This document shows positions 24,620-34,299 of a stretch of DNA of 64,000 nucleotides, piece by piece (the stretch's first letter is position 1; each line of letters starts with the position of its first letter). The notes under the pieces are model-generated. The model was not told where the DNA came from and did not search any database. It was given only the letters and a program-made list of their open reading frames with translations. The DNA comes from Bacteroidota bacterium (lineage in GTDB: Bacteria; Bacteroidota; Bacteroidia; Flavobacteriales_D; Crocinitomicaceae): positions 124,001 through 188,000 of the forward strand of contig JACPUU010000007.1 in NCBI GenBank assembly GCA_016192075.1, given 5' to 3'. The position numbers and the translations under genes are program-made.

Positions 24620-25699
24620 ATGTCTCAGAACCATTTTATACTCATTACACTCCTTTTTATTTCGTGCGGAAGTAAAAAGGAAACCACTACCCCGGTTTTT
24701 CAAAATATAACAGAGTCCATTTATGCATCAGGCATTGTAAAAAGTAAAGGACAATATGAGGTTTACCCCAATGTTTCAGGAATCATTGATGCCATTTATG
24801 TGCATGAAGGCGATTCTGTTAAAACCGGTGATCCCATTCTCAAAATTTACAACCAGGTGCAGGAACTGAATAAGGAGAATGCTGAACTTTCAGCGGCTTA
24901 TTCAGATTATACCTCAAACATTGGAAAATTAAACGATGCCAAACTGGCCATTGACCTGGCCCGGAACAAAATGGAAAATGATTCCCTGCTTTATGTACGG
25001 CAGCAAAATCTGAAAGATCAGGAACTGGGATCACAAATAGAATTTGAACAAAGCCAGCTGAACTATCACAATTCCAAAAATGCATTCTATTCAGCCCAGG
25101 TTCGCTACAATGATTTGAAAAGACAGATTGATTTTAACGATGCCCAGTCTAAAAAGAATGTACAGATTTCATCAGCCATAACCACTGACCTCACAGTGTA
25201 CAGCAAAATAAACGGCGTCATCTATGACCTGAACAAAGTGGTTGGCGAAATGGTTAATACACAAACCGTGCTTGCCGTAATTGGTGATGCAACTGTATTT
25301 GAACTGGAAATGGAGGTAGCTGAAAATGATATTCTGAAAGTAAAAACCGGGCAGCAGGTTTTTGTAACGCTGGACAGCTACCGCGATCAGTCTTTTGAAG
25401 GAATTATTACCGGAATTGACCCCATGATGAACCAGGGAACAAAAACATTTACCGTAAAAGCATCCTTTGTAAAGCAACCTGAAATTCTTTTTCCCAATAT
25501 GAATTTTGAAGCCAACATTATTATTCAAACCAAAGAAAAGGCACTTTTGATTCCACGCAATTACCTGGTGAATGATTCACTGGTGATACAGTCAAATGGT
25601 GATACCACTGTCGTAAAAACAGGACTCAGGGATTTTAAAATGGTTGAAATTCTCTCAGGAATTTCAGAGAATGATGCGCTTTTAAAACCAGGCAAATGA
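24620..25699 (+). CDS. HlyD/RND-type periplasmic adaptor lipoprotein (MacA-like)
   Basis: A 359-residue membrane-fusion protein with a lipoprotein signal (lipobox FISC, Cys16). The first lipoyl half (GIIDAIYVHEGDSVKTGDPIL, split here as VHEGDSVKTGDPIL at about 56-70) is followed by a helical hairpin (about 85-175) rich in coiled-coil heptads, the second lipoyl half and a beta-barrel domain (GQQVFVTLDSYRDQSFEGII). It should connect the ABC permease in the inner membrane to an outer-membrane channel. Overlaps the permease gene by 4 nt. No TolC-like gene is nearby. Confidence 0.9.
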   Translation: MSQNHFILITLLFISCGSKKETTTPVFQNITESIYASGIVKSKGQYEVYPNVSGIIDAIYVHEGDSVKTGDPILKIYNQVQELNKENAELSAAYSDYTSNIGKLNDAKLAIDLARNKMENDSLLYVRQQNLKDQELGSQIEFEQSQLNYHNSKNAFYSAQVRYNDLKRQIDFNDAQSKKNVQISSAITTDLTVYSKINGVIYDLNKVVGEMVNTQTVLAVIGDATVFELEMEVAENDILKVKTGQQVFVTLDSYRDQSFEGIITGIDPMMNQGTKTFTVKASFVKQPEILFPNMNFEANIIIQTKEKALLIPRNYLVNDSLVIQSNGDTTVVKTGLRDFKMVEILSGISENDALLKPGK

Positions 25700-26955
25700 A
25701 TCTGAAATTACTCTTTGGTGTAGCCCGGTCGCTTTTGTTTGCGCGTTGGAAACAAACGCTGGTTGCTGCTTTTGGAGTCACCTTCAGTATTACCATGTTT
25801 ATAGGTTTGCTGAGTTTTATGTCCGGGTTGAACAACCTGCTTGACAACCTTATCATTAACCGGACACCCCATATACGGCTTTACAAAGAGCTTCTTCCGT
25901 CAGACACACAACCGGTTGATTTATCAGCCAGTTACAACGATCATTATAATTTTGTACGCTCGGTGCGGCCCAAAAATGATCGTCCCGAAATTCAGAACAG
26001 TTTTGCTGTACTGAATGCGCTTGCTGCTGACAAACGCGTTTTAGGAGCCGCCCCCAAAGTTACCACCCAGGTATTCTACAATGTGGGACAGGTAAACCTT
26101 ACAGGACTTATTAACGGTATTGATGTGGATGCTGAAAACCGGTTATTTGCTTTCAGCGAATATGTCACTTCAGGAAATTTTATGGACCTGAAAAACATTC
26201 CCAACAGCATCATACTTGGAAAAGCCGGCGCCGAAAAAATGATGGCAGAAATTGGTGATGTTATCCAGGTAACTACACCGTCGGGTGACCGCGTTCCGCT
26301 AAAAGTGGTGGGTTATTTTGAATCAGGAATTCAGGAGCTGGACAAGGTACAGAGTTACGCATCCATTTCAACCTGCCAGCGACTGCTGGGAGAAAGCTCA
26401 GCTTACATTACCGATATACAGATCAAACTGCACGACATTAACCTGGCGCCTGAACTGGCCAAAGAATATCATACCTTATTTGGAGCAGAAGCCGTTGACA
26501 TTCAAACCGCCAACGCACAATTTGAAACAGGCAGTTCAATCCGTACCCTGATTTCATACGCAGTAGGCATTACACTGCTCATTGTGGCCGGCTTTGGCAT
26601 TTACAACATTCTCAACATGATGATTTATGAAAAAATGGATTCCATTGCCATTTTGAAAGCCACCGGTTTCTCAGGGTCAGACGTTAACCGCATTTTTATT
26701 CTCATTGCGCTGAGCATTGGTATTTTTGGCGGACTGCTCGGGCTCCTGTTCGGGTTTGGTCTTTCTGCACTGATAGACAATATTCCGTTTGATACAGCCG
26801 CCCTTCCAAACATCACCACCTACCCTATTTCATACAATCCCAAATACTACCTTATCGGTGGTGTTTTTTCAATTATTACCACTTACCTGGCCGGCTATTT
26901 TCCTTCACGCAAAGCAAGTAAAATAGATCCTGTCATTATAATTCGCGGAAAATAA
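25696..26955 (+). CDS. ABC transporter permease, MacB/LolC type
   Basis: A 419-residue permease of the MacB/FtsX-like superfamily: a first transmembrane helix at about 22-44, a large periplasmic MacB_PCD domain (about 45-275), and three C-terminal helices (about 280-305, 330-358, 384-405) in the FtsX domain ending PSRKASKIDPVIIIRGK. Such permeases do not make a channel for solutes but drive substrates or lipoproteins across the periplasm by mechanotransmission. The one-gene permease, an adaptor before it and an ATPase after it give the MacAB layout; a lipoprotein-releasing role is less likely because an adaptor is present. Confidence 0.9.
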   Translation: MNLKLLFGVARSLLFARWKQTLVAAFGVTFSITMFIGLLSFMSGLNNLLDNLIINRTPHIRLYKELLPSDTQPVDLSASYNDHYNFVRSVRPKNDRPEIQNSFAVLNALAADKRVLGAAPKVTTQVFYNVGQVNLTGLINGIDVDAENRLFAFSEYVTSGNFMDLKNIPNSIILGKAGAEKMMAEIGDVIQVTTPSGDRVPLKVVGYFESGIQELDKVQSYASISTCQRLLGESSAYITDIQIKLHDINLAPELAKEYHTLFGAEAVDIQTANAQFETGSSIRTLISYAVGITLLIVAGFGIYNILNMMIYEKMDSIAILKATGFSGSDVNRIFILIALSIGIFGGLLGLLFGFGLSALIDNIPFDTAALPNITTYPISYNPKYYLIGGVFSIITTYLAGYFPSRKASKIDPVIIIRGK

Positions 26956-27641
26956 TGACGAAAATATTAGAGGCCCATAAAATCACCAAGTTCTTTCATG
27001 ATCCTGTTAAAATACAGGTTCTGCGCGACGTATCGTTTTCAGTAGAAAAAGGTGAATTTGCTTCAATTATTGGAAAATCAGGCTGCGGCAAATCTACCTT
27101 GCTCTACATACTTTCAACCATGGATACCGATTATGACGGCGACCTGTACATTGATGGAGTCATGATGCGTAACAAAAAAGAAAAGGACCTGGCGCGGGTG
27201 CGGAATGAAAAGATTGGTTTTGTTTTTCAGTTCCATTACCTGCTCAATGAATTTTCAGTTGTTCGCAATGTTATGCTGCCGGGTATTAAACTTGGAAAAT
27301 ACAGTGAAGAAGAGACCGAACACCGCGCCATGGAAAAACTGAAAGTACTTGGCATTGCCGGTGAAGCGCTGAAAAAACCAAACCAGCTTTCAGGCGGACA
27401 AAAACAACGCGTCGCTATTGCCCGTGCGCTCATCAATGATCCGGTAATTATTATGGGAGATGAACCTACCGGAAACCTGGACAAAAAAAACAGTGAAATT
27501 GTATTTGACATTTTCAAAGAACTTTCTGAAGTCTATAACCAGTCCCTGCTTATTGTAACACACGATACTGAATTTGCGGCCCGTACCAACCGGGTTATTG
27601 AAATGGAAGACGGGGCTATTATACGAATGCAGGCCCGGTGA
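26955..27641 (+). CDS. ABC transporter ATP-binding protein, MacB/LolD type
   Basis: A 228-residue ATPase: Walker [10 protein letters not shown] (40-48), Q-loop Gln92, signature LSGGQKQR (145-152), Walker B VIIMGDEP (164-171) and the switch His in IVTHD. Start overlaps the permease stop by one base. It powers the exporter formed with the two preceding genes. Substrate unknown; macrolides, peptides or siderophores are handled by known MacAB-type systems. Confidence 0.93.
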   Translation: MTKILEAHKITKFFHDPVKIQVLRDVSFSVEKGEFASIIGKSGCGKSTLLYILSTMDTDYDGDLYIDGVMMRNKKEKDLARVRNEKIGFVFQFHYLLNEFSVVRNVMLPGIKLGKYSEEETEHRAMEKLKVLGIAGEALKKPNQLSGGQKQRVAIARALINDPVIIMGDEPTGNLDKKNSEIVFDIFKELSEVYNQSLLIVTHDTEFAARTNRVIEMEDGAIIRMQAR

Positions 27642-27747
27642 ATCAGTCCTGCCACACCAATTCAAAACCATGCCTGACCCAATTAACTGAATAATTACCT
27701 ATTTTTACGACATTTGCCCGATTGTTCATTCGAACATTTATAGAAAA

Positions 27748-28077
27748 ATGACTCTGGATAAATTTCTACCGGCCTCTTTTGACTGGAGTACCGTGCCCAT
27801 TGAAAAGGCACCGGGCATGCGGGGTATGTCACTAACCAAAAAGAAAACAATTGCCAATGTAACGGTACGCAGGGTTGAATATACGGCTGAATATGTGGAA
27901 GATCACTGGTGTGACAAAGGGCACGTTATCTTTGTGCTCGAAGGTCAGTTGATTATTGAACACAAGGGCGGTACCATTCACTCACTTCATGCAGGCATGG
28001 TTTATATGGTAGGTGATGATTCAAGAGCACATAAGGCAAAGTCAAAAAACGGCGCTGTTGTTTTTATTGTTGATTAA
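27748..28077 (+). CDS. Small DHCW-like cupin-fold protein
   Basis: A 109-residue single-domain cupin. The sequence DHWCDKGHVIFVLEGQL (about 52-68) resembles the family named after its DHCW motif, here in the order DHWC, and the second cupin motif is MVYMVGDDSRAHKA near the C-terminus. Metal-binding His residues are in the DHWC and RAH segments. Enzymatic activity unknown; small cupins act as isomerases, dioxygenases or sugar-binding modules. Located between the exporter operon and a VOC gene with its own likely promoter (TATTTTTA near 27699). Confidence 0.8.
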   Translation: MTLDKFLPASFDWSTVPIEKAPGMRGMSLTKKKTIANVTVRRVEYTAEYVEDHWCDKGHVIFVLEGQLIIEHKGGTIHSLHAGMVYMVGDDSRAHKAKSKNGAVVFIVD

Positions 28078-28113
28078 CAACAGTCCTGCAAAAAAATTAT
28101 AACTTCTTCTGAC

Positions 28114-28512
28114 ATGAAACCAGTTTTCCAACACACCCTATTTATCATTTACGTGGCTGATCAAAACATAAGCCGTAATTTTTACACGGCCCTGCTTCAG
28201 ACAAGCCCTACCCTGGATGTGCCGGGAATGACTGAATTCACCCTTTCTGATACCTGCAAACTGGGCCTTATGCCCAACCGCGGAATTGCCAAAATTCTGG
28301 GCAGTCACTTACCCCACCCGGATACCGGAACCGGAATACCGCGCTGCGAAATATACCTGACTGTTGCCGATATACAGGCTGTTTTTGAACATGCCGTTGC
28401 ATGCGGTGCAAAAATTATATCAGCACCTGAAAACCGTGATTGGGGTCATTGTGTCTGTTACCTGACTGACCCAGACGGACACGTCATTGCCTTTGCCCGG
28501 GAAATTCAATAG
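28114..28512 (+). CDS. VOC-family (glyoxalase-like) protein
   Basis: A 132-residue vicinal-oxygen-chelate protein with two beta-alpha-beta-beta-beta modules: LFIIYVADQNISRNFYTALL and, in the second half, IYLTVADIQAVFEHAVACGA, then NRDWGHCVCYLTDPDGHVIAFARE. The metal positions (one His or Glu per module) can be read as Gln-like in the first and Glu in the last, so activity is uncertain. Relatives include glyoxalase I, fosfomycin-resistance thiol transferases and bleomycin-binding proteins. It follows the cupin by 37 nt and precedes the P-type ATPase. Confidence 0.85.
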   Translation: MKPVFQHTLFIIYVADQNISRNFYTALLQTSPTLDVPGMTEFTLSDTCKLGLMPNRGIAKILGSHLPHPDTGTGIPRCEIYLTVADIQAVFEHAVACGAKIISAPENRDWGHCVCYLTDPDGHVIAFAREIQ

Positions 28513-28541
28513 CTTTCGTATCTTTAACCAAAGCGTATACC

Positions 28542-31028
28542 ATGCATCAAGGTCTGAACAGTACTGAAGCTGAAGCAAAACTTGCAACCCATGGATACAA
28601 TGAACTTCCGGCTTCAGGTCCTCGCAACATCTGGCAGGTAGCATTTCAGGTAGTAAAGGAGCCTATGTTTATACTGCTGATCAGTTGCGGTTCACTTTAC
28701 ATGGTATTAGGTAATTACCAGGAGGGCATTGTTCTTTTATCTACCATTTTCATCATTATTATCATTACGTTTTTGCAGTACAACAAAACGGAAAAAGCCC
28801 TGGATGCTTTAAAAAAACTTTCTTCACCCCGTGTGCTGGTAATCAGGGACGGGCAGCAGGTGCGCATCCCGGGGCGTAATGTGGTACCGGGTGATCTGCT
28901 CATTTTAAGTGAAGGTGACCGCATTCCGGCAGATGCTGAAATTATTGAGTCGGTGAATCTGTCAGTCGATGAGTCCTTGCTCACCGGAGAATCATTACCC
29001 GTTTTCAAAGAGGCAGAAAAAGTAAACCGGATTTTCAGCGGTACGCTGGTAGTTCAAGGCACCGGTCTGGCAAAAGTACTCACCACCGGCGTTAATGCCC
29101 AGTTGGGAAAAATTGCTGTTTCACTCAAAGGGGTTGAAGAAGATCAGACCAGGCTGCAGGTTGAAATGAAATTATTTATTCGTCGTATTGCCATTAGCAG
29201 CATCCTTATTTGCATTGGTATTGTACTTGCATTTTATTTCACGCGCGGAAATTTTCTGCAATCGGTTTTAAACGGACTGTCTGCTGCCATGGCTATTCTG
29301 CCGGAAGAGTTTCCGGTGGTGTTGACCGTATTCCTGGCGCTGGGAGCCTGGCGCTTATCCAGGCAGCAGGTGCTTACCCGCAAACCATCCGCTATTGAAT
29401 CACTTGGGTCAGCCACGGTTTTATGCAGCGATAAAACCGGCACCATTACACAAAACAAAATGGAAGTGGCTGCACTCTATAACGGGAAAACAACCTTGGA
29501 AAAAACGGCATTTTCAAAAGACCAGACAGCTGTGAGTGATCTGATTTTGTTTGCGCGTTCAGCCTCCCGGTCTGATGCAACAGATCCCATGGAAAAAGCA
29601 ATTCAGGCACTTGGACCAGACCATCTGAAAACCGGAAAACTGATTCGCGAATACGCATTGCACAAAGATCTTTTAGCCATGACGCGTGTGGTTGAAACAG
29701 ATGCACCAGCCGATCGTATCATTGCCTGCAAAGGCGCTCCGGAAACAATTCTGAACCTTTGTAATTTAAACGATCACGAAGTCCAAACGCACCTTGATGC
29801 AATCAGGCAACTTGCTGAAAAGGGATACCGTATTCTGGGCGTAGCATCGGGTTCATGGAACGGGCATGCGTTACCTGAAGACCAGACTGATTTTGCGTTC
29901 ACGTTTTTGGGATTTCTGGCGTTGGAAGATCCTATCAGGCCTGAAGTACCAAGCGCAATTCGTGAGTGCCGTGAAGCCGGTATAAAAGTAATTATGATTA
30001 CCGGTGATTATCCGGCAACCGCACGTACTATTGCCATACAGGCCGGGTTTCCGGATACGCTGCAGGTAATGACCGGTGCTGACCTCAATGAACTGAACGA
30101 TACTGAATTAATTGCCCGCATTGAAAAAATTGACGTGTTTGCGCGCGTGATACCCGATCAAAAACTGCGCATTGTTCAGGCACTTAAAGCCAACGGTGAA
30201 ATTGTTGCCATGACCGGTGACGGCGTAAACGATGCTCCTGCACTAAAAGCGGCGAACATTGGTATTGCCATGGGAAACAAAGGAACCGATGTTGCCCGTG
30301 AAGCTTCTTCACTGGTGCTGCTGGACGATAATTTTGCATCCATTGTTGCGGCCATTCGTTCAGGCCGTAAAATTTTTGATAACCTGCAAAAAGCCATGTC
30401 GTATATTCTGGCTATTCACATTCCAATTATTGGCATGACGCTGATTCCGGCATTTATACCTTCACTGCCTGTTTTACTTTTGCCATTGCACATTGTTTTT
30501 ATGGAGTTGATTATTGATCCGGTTTGCTCTGTTGCATTTGAATCTGAGCAGGAAGAGCGGGGAATTATGCAGCGTCCGCCCCGCAATCCCAATCACCATT
30601 TTTTTGGTATGCGGCAAATATCCGGCAGCCTTTTTCAGGGATTTTTAATATTTGCCATGGTGATGGCCGTTTATTTTTTGTCTATTCACGAAGGACATAC
30701 AGAAGGCGAAGTAAGAGCCATTGCTTTTTCATCTCTGATCATTGGCAACGTTTTTCTGATTCTGACCAATCTTTCAAAAACACGCAGTTTTTTGGCCGTT
30801 ATTCGTGAAAGAAACCGGCCTGCCATGCTGATTCTCACAGCTGCCTCTGTCCTGCTCATTCTTACCATTACAATTCCAGCGCTGCTGCACCTGTTTAATT
30901 TTGAGTATCCCGGGTTCAGCCATTTTATTCCGGCAGTAACGGGTGCATTACTTGTTCTCACCATTGTGGAATTAATTAAATTCAACCGGAACCGTAAAAT
31001 TCAGAAACGCATTTCTTTAAAACCGTAA
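28542..31028 (+). CDS. Cation-translocating P-type ATPase (P2A-like)
   Basis: An 828-residue P-type ATPase with no metal-binding N-terminal domain. The A domain has SLLTGESLP (about 147-155), the phosphorylation site is CSDKTGTITQN (Asp near 297), the P domain has TGDGVNDAPALKAA, and about ten membrane helices are present. The helix-4 metal-binding motif is PEEFP instead of the PEGLP of Ca2+ pumps, a variant common in bacterial pumps whose ion is not settled (Ca2+ or Mn2+ are the usual guesses). Transport is out of the cytoplasm. Length is shorter than eukaryotic SERCA. A TATCTTTA (28519-28526) just upstream is a good -7 element. Confidence 0.92.
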   Translation: MHQGLNSTEAEAKLATHGYNELPASGPRNIWQVAFQVVKEPMFILLISCGSLYMVLGNYQEGIVLLSTIFIIIIITFLQYNKTEKALDALKKLSSPRVLVIRDGQQVRIPGRNVVPGDLLILSEGDRIPADAEIIESVNLSVDESLLTGESLPVFKEAEKVNRIFSGTLVVQGTGLAKVLTTGVNAQLGKIAVSLKGVEEDQTRLQVEMKLFIRRIAISSILICIGIVLAFYFTRGNFLQSVLNGLSAAMAILPEEFPVVLTVFLALGAWRLSRQQVLTRKPSAIESLGSATVLCSDKTGTITQNKMEVAALYNGKTTLEKTAFSKDQTAVSDLILFARSASRSDATDPMEKAIQALGPDHLKTGKLIREYALHKDLLAMTRVVETDAPADRIIACKGAPETILNLCNLNDHEVQTHLDAIRQLAEKGYRILGVASGSWNGHALPEDQTDFAFTFLGFLALEDPIRPEVPSAIRECREAGIKVIMITGDYPATARTIAIQAGFPDTLQVMTGADLNELNDTELIARIEKIDVFARVIPDQKLRIVQALKANGEIVAMTGDGVNDAPALKAANIGIAMGNKGTDVAREASSLVLLDDNFASIVAAIRSGRKIFDNLQKAMSYILAIHIPIIGMTLIPAFIPSLPVLLLPLHIVFMELIIDPVCSVAFESEQEERGIMQRPPRNPNHHFFGMRQISGSLFQGFLIFAMVMAVYFLSIHEGHTEGEVRAIAFSSLIIGNVFLILTNLSKTRSFLAVIRERNRPAMLILTAASVLLILTITIPALLHLFNFEYPGFSHFIPAVTGALLVLTIVELIKFNRNRKIQKRISLKP

Positions 31029-31033
31029 CTTCC

Positions 31034-32311
31034 ATGAGCACTACTCCAATTTCTGCCAGCCAGGCCATTCAGCAGCTAAAAAACGGAAGCCGCATTTTTA
31101 TTCACGGAAGTGCGGCCACTCCGGCACACCTGCTAAAATTACTTTTTGCACGAACCGGTGATCTCAAAAATGTCGAGCTGGTTAGCATCACAACCCTGGG
31201 CAAAGACATTTTCAACGTACCTGATTTTGGCCGGAGCTTTTTTATGAACTCGTTCTTTGTTTCAGACAATGTACGGGCGTTGATCAATGGAAATGACGGC
31301 GAATACGTACCGGTTTTTCTGAGCGAAATTCACCAGCTTTTTGAACGCAACATTCTGCCGCTGGATGTTGCGCTGATTCATGTATCACCGCCTGACAAAC
31401 ACGGTTATTGCTCCCTGGGCACTTCGGTTGATATTGCCCGGTCGGCCGTTAAACACGCCAAACTGATTATTGCCCAGGTTAATAAACAAATGCCGCGTAC
31501 ACATGGTGATGGTGTTATTCACCGGAACGAAATTCATGCCCTGGTAGAAATTGACGAGGCGCTGCCCGAAGTATCTTATTCCCTGAAAGCAACAGAAGAC
31601 ACTGCCCGAATCGGAAAATTCTGTGCTGAATTAATTGAAGACCGCTCTTGTCTGCAAATGGGAATCGGGGCCATTCCCGATGCTGTTTTGTCAAGCCTTG
31701 GCAACCACAAAGACCTGGGAGTACATACCGAGATGTTTTCAGACGGCATTATTCCGCTGGTTGAAAAAGGCATTATTACCAATGCATACAAACACAAACA
31801 CCCCGGTGAAATTGTTACCGGCTTTGTATCAGGAACACGAAAACTGTATGATTTTGTAGATGACAATCCTGCGGTGCGGTTTCTGGATATTGCGTATGTC
31901 AATGATCCGCATGTGATCAAGGCAAATCCAAAAACTGTTGCCATTAATTCAGCTATTGAAATTGATTTAACCGGGCAGGTTTGTGCTGACTCTATTGGAA
32001 CCTGCCAGTATTCAGGCGTTGGCGGGCAAATGGATTTTATGCGTGGTGCAGCACTTTCACAGGGAGGCAAACCCATTATTGCACTCAATTCCGTTTCTAA
32101 AAACGGAGAATCCAAAATTGTTCCGTTTCTCAAACCGGGAGCCGGAGTGGTAACGACCCGTGCGCATGTTCACTATGTTGTTACTGAATTTGGAATAGCT
32201 GATTTATTTGGAAAAAATCTGAAACAGCGGGCAGAAGCACTCATTCGTATTGCGCACCCGAATCATCGTGACTGGCTGATACAGGAAACACATAAACGAT
32301 TTGGAAAATAA
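31034..32311 (+). CDS. Acetyl-CoA hydrolase/transferase family CoA-transferase
   Basis: A 425-residue class I-like CoA-transferase of the Cat1 / 4-hydroxybutyrate CoA-transferase family. Two Rossmann-like halves: the first has RIFIHGSAATPAHLL and HGDGVIHRNEI, the second the GVHTEMFSDGIIPLVEKG segment, where the Glu that forms the enzyme-CoA thioester in the family is expected, then GIADLFGKNLKQRAEALI near the end. Acts on acetyl-CoA plus a short carboxylic acid; substrate undetermined. It starts 5 nt after the P-type ATPase stop and is probably co-transcribed. Confidence 0.9.
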   Translation: MSTTPISASQAIQQLKNGSRIFIHGSAATPAHLLKLLFARTGDLKNVELVSITTLGKDIFNVPDFGRSFFMNSFFVSDNVRALINGNDGEYVPVFLSEIHQLFERNILPLDVALIHVSPPDKHGYCSLGTSVDIARSAVKHAKLIIAQVNKQMPRTHGDGVIHRNEIHALVEIDEALPEVSYSLKATEDTARIGKFCAELIEDRSCLQMGIGAIPDAVLSSLGNHKDLGVHTEMFSDGIIPLVEKGIITNAYKHKHPGEIVTGFVSGTRKLYDFVDDNPAVRFLDIAYVNDPHVIKANPKTVAINSAIEIDLTGQVCADSIGTCQYSGVGGQMDFMRGAALSQGGKPIIALNSVSKNGESKIVPFLKPGAGVVTTRAHVHYVVTEFGIADLFGKNLKQRAEALIRIAHPNHRDWLIQETHKRFGK

Positions 32312-32423
32312 AAAACACGAACAGAGAACGAGAAAAGAGGTAAAGGTGCGCTGAAAAACTTAATTTTATCAGGTAAGCCAGACTGTCTGACGTTCTTACT
32401 ATCAAACCAAAATTATACCCTTT

Positions 32424-32882
32424 ATGAAATCAAAAGCCAGCCTGTTTGAACGCCTTTCCGGTTTTGTAACCCGGCGTGTCGGAAGCACCAGTGCCTTTAT
32501 GGTAGCCCTTGTTATTGTTATTGCCTGGCTGCTGACAGGTCCGTTCTTTGATTACTCTGACACCTGGCAACTGGTGATAAATACCGGTACTACCATCATT
32601 ACCTTTTTAATGGTTTTTCTGATTCAGCGCAGTCAGAACAAAGAATCACTGGCCATTCAGATTAAGCTGAATGAACTTATTGCTTCAAGCCAGCGTGCCA
32701 GCAACCGCCTCATTGATATTGAAGATCTGACAGAAGAAGAACTGGTAACGCTTGAAAAATACTTTTCTGAATTAGTCAGAATGAGTAAAACGGAAAAAGA
32801 CATTCATACCTCACACTCTATTGAGGAAGCTAAAACACTGGCTGAACTCAAGCGAAAAATCACTTCTGAAAGCAAAAACTGA
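32424..32882 (+). CDS. Low-affinity iron permease-like membrane protein
   Basis: A 152-residue protein of the low-affinity iron permease family (related to yeast Fet4 only in part). Two membrane helices (about 20-40 and 50-70) contain ITFLMVFLIQRSQNKESLAIQIKLNELI around 60-88 (only the start of this conserved block is quoted as FLIQRSQNKESLA). The C-terminal half is soluble and charged. Bacterial versions are short and of unproven transport activity. Inner membrane; starts 112 nt after the CoA-transferase. Confidence 0.85.
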   Translation: MKSKASLFERLSGFVTRRVGSTSAFMVALVIVIAWLLTGPFFDYSDTWQLVINTGTTIITFLMVFLIQRSQNKESLAIQIKLNELIASSQRASNRLIDIEDLTEEELVTLEKYFSELVRMSKTEKDIHTSHSIEEAKTLAELKRKITSESKN

Positions 32883-33201
32883 AAATACTACTGCTGAAGA
32901 AGATAAATACCTCCGCCATAGTCGCGCATAAACAACCAGCACCAATGACACTGGGCTTGCAAAGCTTTGCATAATACGAATTGCATTAATTCAAATGCTA
33001 AAGAAATCGTTAAAGGCAATAGAAGGAAAGTCGCGTCAGAATTTTCTGACATTCTTTTATTAGGCATTACAGAACAACTGGTTATGACAATTGTGACAAC
33101 TTTTCGACAGGCTATTCCGTCATAGTTGATGCAAGCAGATTGTCACATGGAGTTTATTATTATTCCGTTGGTGAGATCAGAGGCCAATTTTCTATTTCAA
33201 A
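32883..33201. other. Intergenic region with remnant coding sequence
   Basis: No complete gene. The 3' part (33050-33205) encodes a T9SS-like C-terminal remnant; another open but unconvincing frame crosses 32998-33124. The first 150 nt show nothing recognisable. Confidence 0.5.
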
Positions 33202-33205
33202 ATGA
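33050..33205 (+). pseudogene. Remnant of a T9SS sorting domain
   Basis: An open frame of 51 codons without a good start, preceded by an in-frame TGA at 33047. Its last 30 residues, YSVIVDASRLSHGVYYYSVG followed by a basic strand and ending FSISK, match the end of type A T9SS sorting domains and align with the C-terminus of the next protein (YSEVINISGLASGNYVLRVV). The stop overlaps the following ATG in an ATGA. The rest of the gene seems lost, so this is a decayed paralogue or the tail of a truncated neighbour. Confidence 0.6.
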
Positions 33206-33975
33206 TTCGATTTTTCTTAATACTGGTTACCATTTTTTCGATGAGTTCTGTCTCAGGACAATGCGATTTAACCTACACCTCTGTTGATCCATTATGCAAT
33301 GGTGTTTGCGACGGTCAGGCAACACTTTTTCCAACCGGATCTGCACCATTTAGCTATTCATGGTCAACAGGTGATAACACCGAAACGGTAGATAGTCTTT
33401 GTGCCGGAACATACACAGTTACTATGATTGATGATCTTGGCTGTTCTGCCTCGGTGTCAATTACCATCACCGAACCTGCTATACCTTTTACCGTTGACGC
33501 TTACCTGATAAGTAATTCTTCCGTTTCCGGACCCTGTGAAGGACAAATTGGCTGGACAACTTCAGGCGGGCAACCTGATTATACAATTAACTGGTATGAC
33601 TGTAATACAATGGATCTCTACACAAACCTGCCGTACTTTTGTGCGGGTGAATATTTCTCGGTTTTCATGGATGATTATGGTTGTATTGATACTTCTGAAT
33701 GTGTTACCGTGAATGATAATGTGATTGGGTTATCAGAGATGTTTAACTCAAATCCGATACAAGTTTATCCCAATCCTGCCTCCGAAATTATTACTTTAGA
33801 AATGGCTGGTTCCGATTTTACCGAACTGTTTATTTATGATTATGATGGGCGAGTTTTTTTGTACCAAAATAATTACAGTGAAGTAATTAATATCTCCGGA
33901 TTGGCATCCGGGAACTATGTCCTTCGGGTTGTGGCAAATTCATGCGTTCATTTGGTAAAGATTTCGAAACTTTAA
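33202..33975 (+). CDS. Small SprB-repeat protein with T9SS sorting domain
   Basis: A 257-residue secreted protein: signal peptide (1-19, ending VSGQ), one clear SprB-type repeat (about 21-93, with PLCNGVCDGQATL, SYSWSTG and CAGTYTVTMIDDLGCSAS), a second divergent repeat (about 95-170), then a type A T9SS sorting domain from about 185 (VYPNPASEIITLEM, SGLASGNYVLRVV). SprB repeats occur in gliding-motility adhesins, normally in very long proteins, so this is a mini-version with an Ig-like fold. The start is ATG at 33202, overlapping the stop of an upstream remnant. Expected to be exposed on the cell surface. Confidence 0.88.
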   Translation: MIRFFLILVTIFSMSSVSGQCDLTYTSVDPLCNGVCDGQATLFPTGSAPFSYSWSTGDNTETVDSLCAGTYTVTMIDDLGCSASVSITITEPAIPFTVDAYLISNSSVSGPCEGQIGWTTSGGQPDYTINWYDCNTMDLYTNLPYFCAGEYFSVFMDDYGCIDTSECVTVNDNVIGLSEMFNSNPIQVYPNPASEIITLEMAGSDFTELFIYDYDGRVFLYQNNYSEVINISGLASGNYVLRVVANSCVHLVKISKL

Positions 33976-34299
33976 TCTACTGTTCTGATCAACACGTTAT
34001 CATATCAAGACAATTTTCATATAATTTGTGAGATAAAACCCTCCCTGGTTGAGTTGTAAATAGCGTTCCCCTTGTCGCATCAGAGCTTGTAAAAAAGCAT
34101 TATTGGTAGATAATTTCAAACATCCCTTTATTGAGGTCGTTCACGGCAGTCTACCTTCCGACTGTTTAATACAATCTGCTGAAAGGAATTGGTAATCTGA
34201 AAAAACTCAGGTATATTGGTAGTATCAAATAGCCGGGGTAAACTGAATAGCAACAGACCAACGGCAGATAATGCAAACCAAACACGAATTTTAAACGAA
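33976..34299. other. Intergenic, nothing recognised
   Basis: About 320 nt between the SprB-repeat and HEAT-repeat genes. No hairpin with a T-run, no clear promoter element, no coding sequence. The transcript start of the HEAT gene is not evident. Confidence 0.5.

Noticed and set aside
31576-32133. Long minus-strand open frame of about 185 codons
   Set aside because: It lies fully antisense to the CoA-transferase gene, has no family likeness and is Ser/Pro-rich as shadow frames often are.
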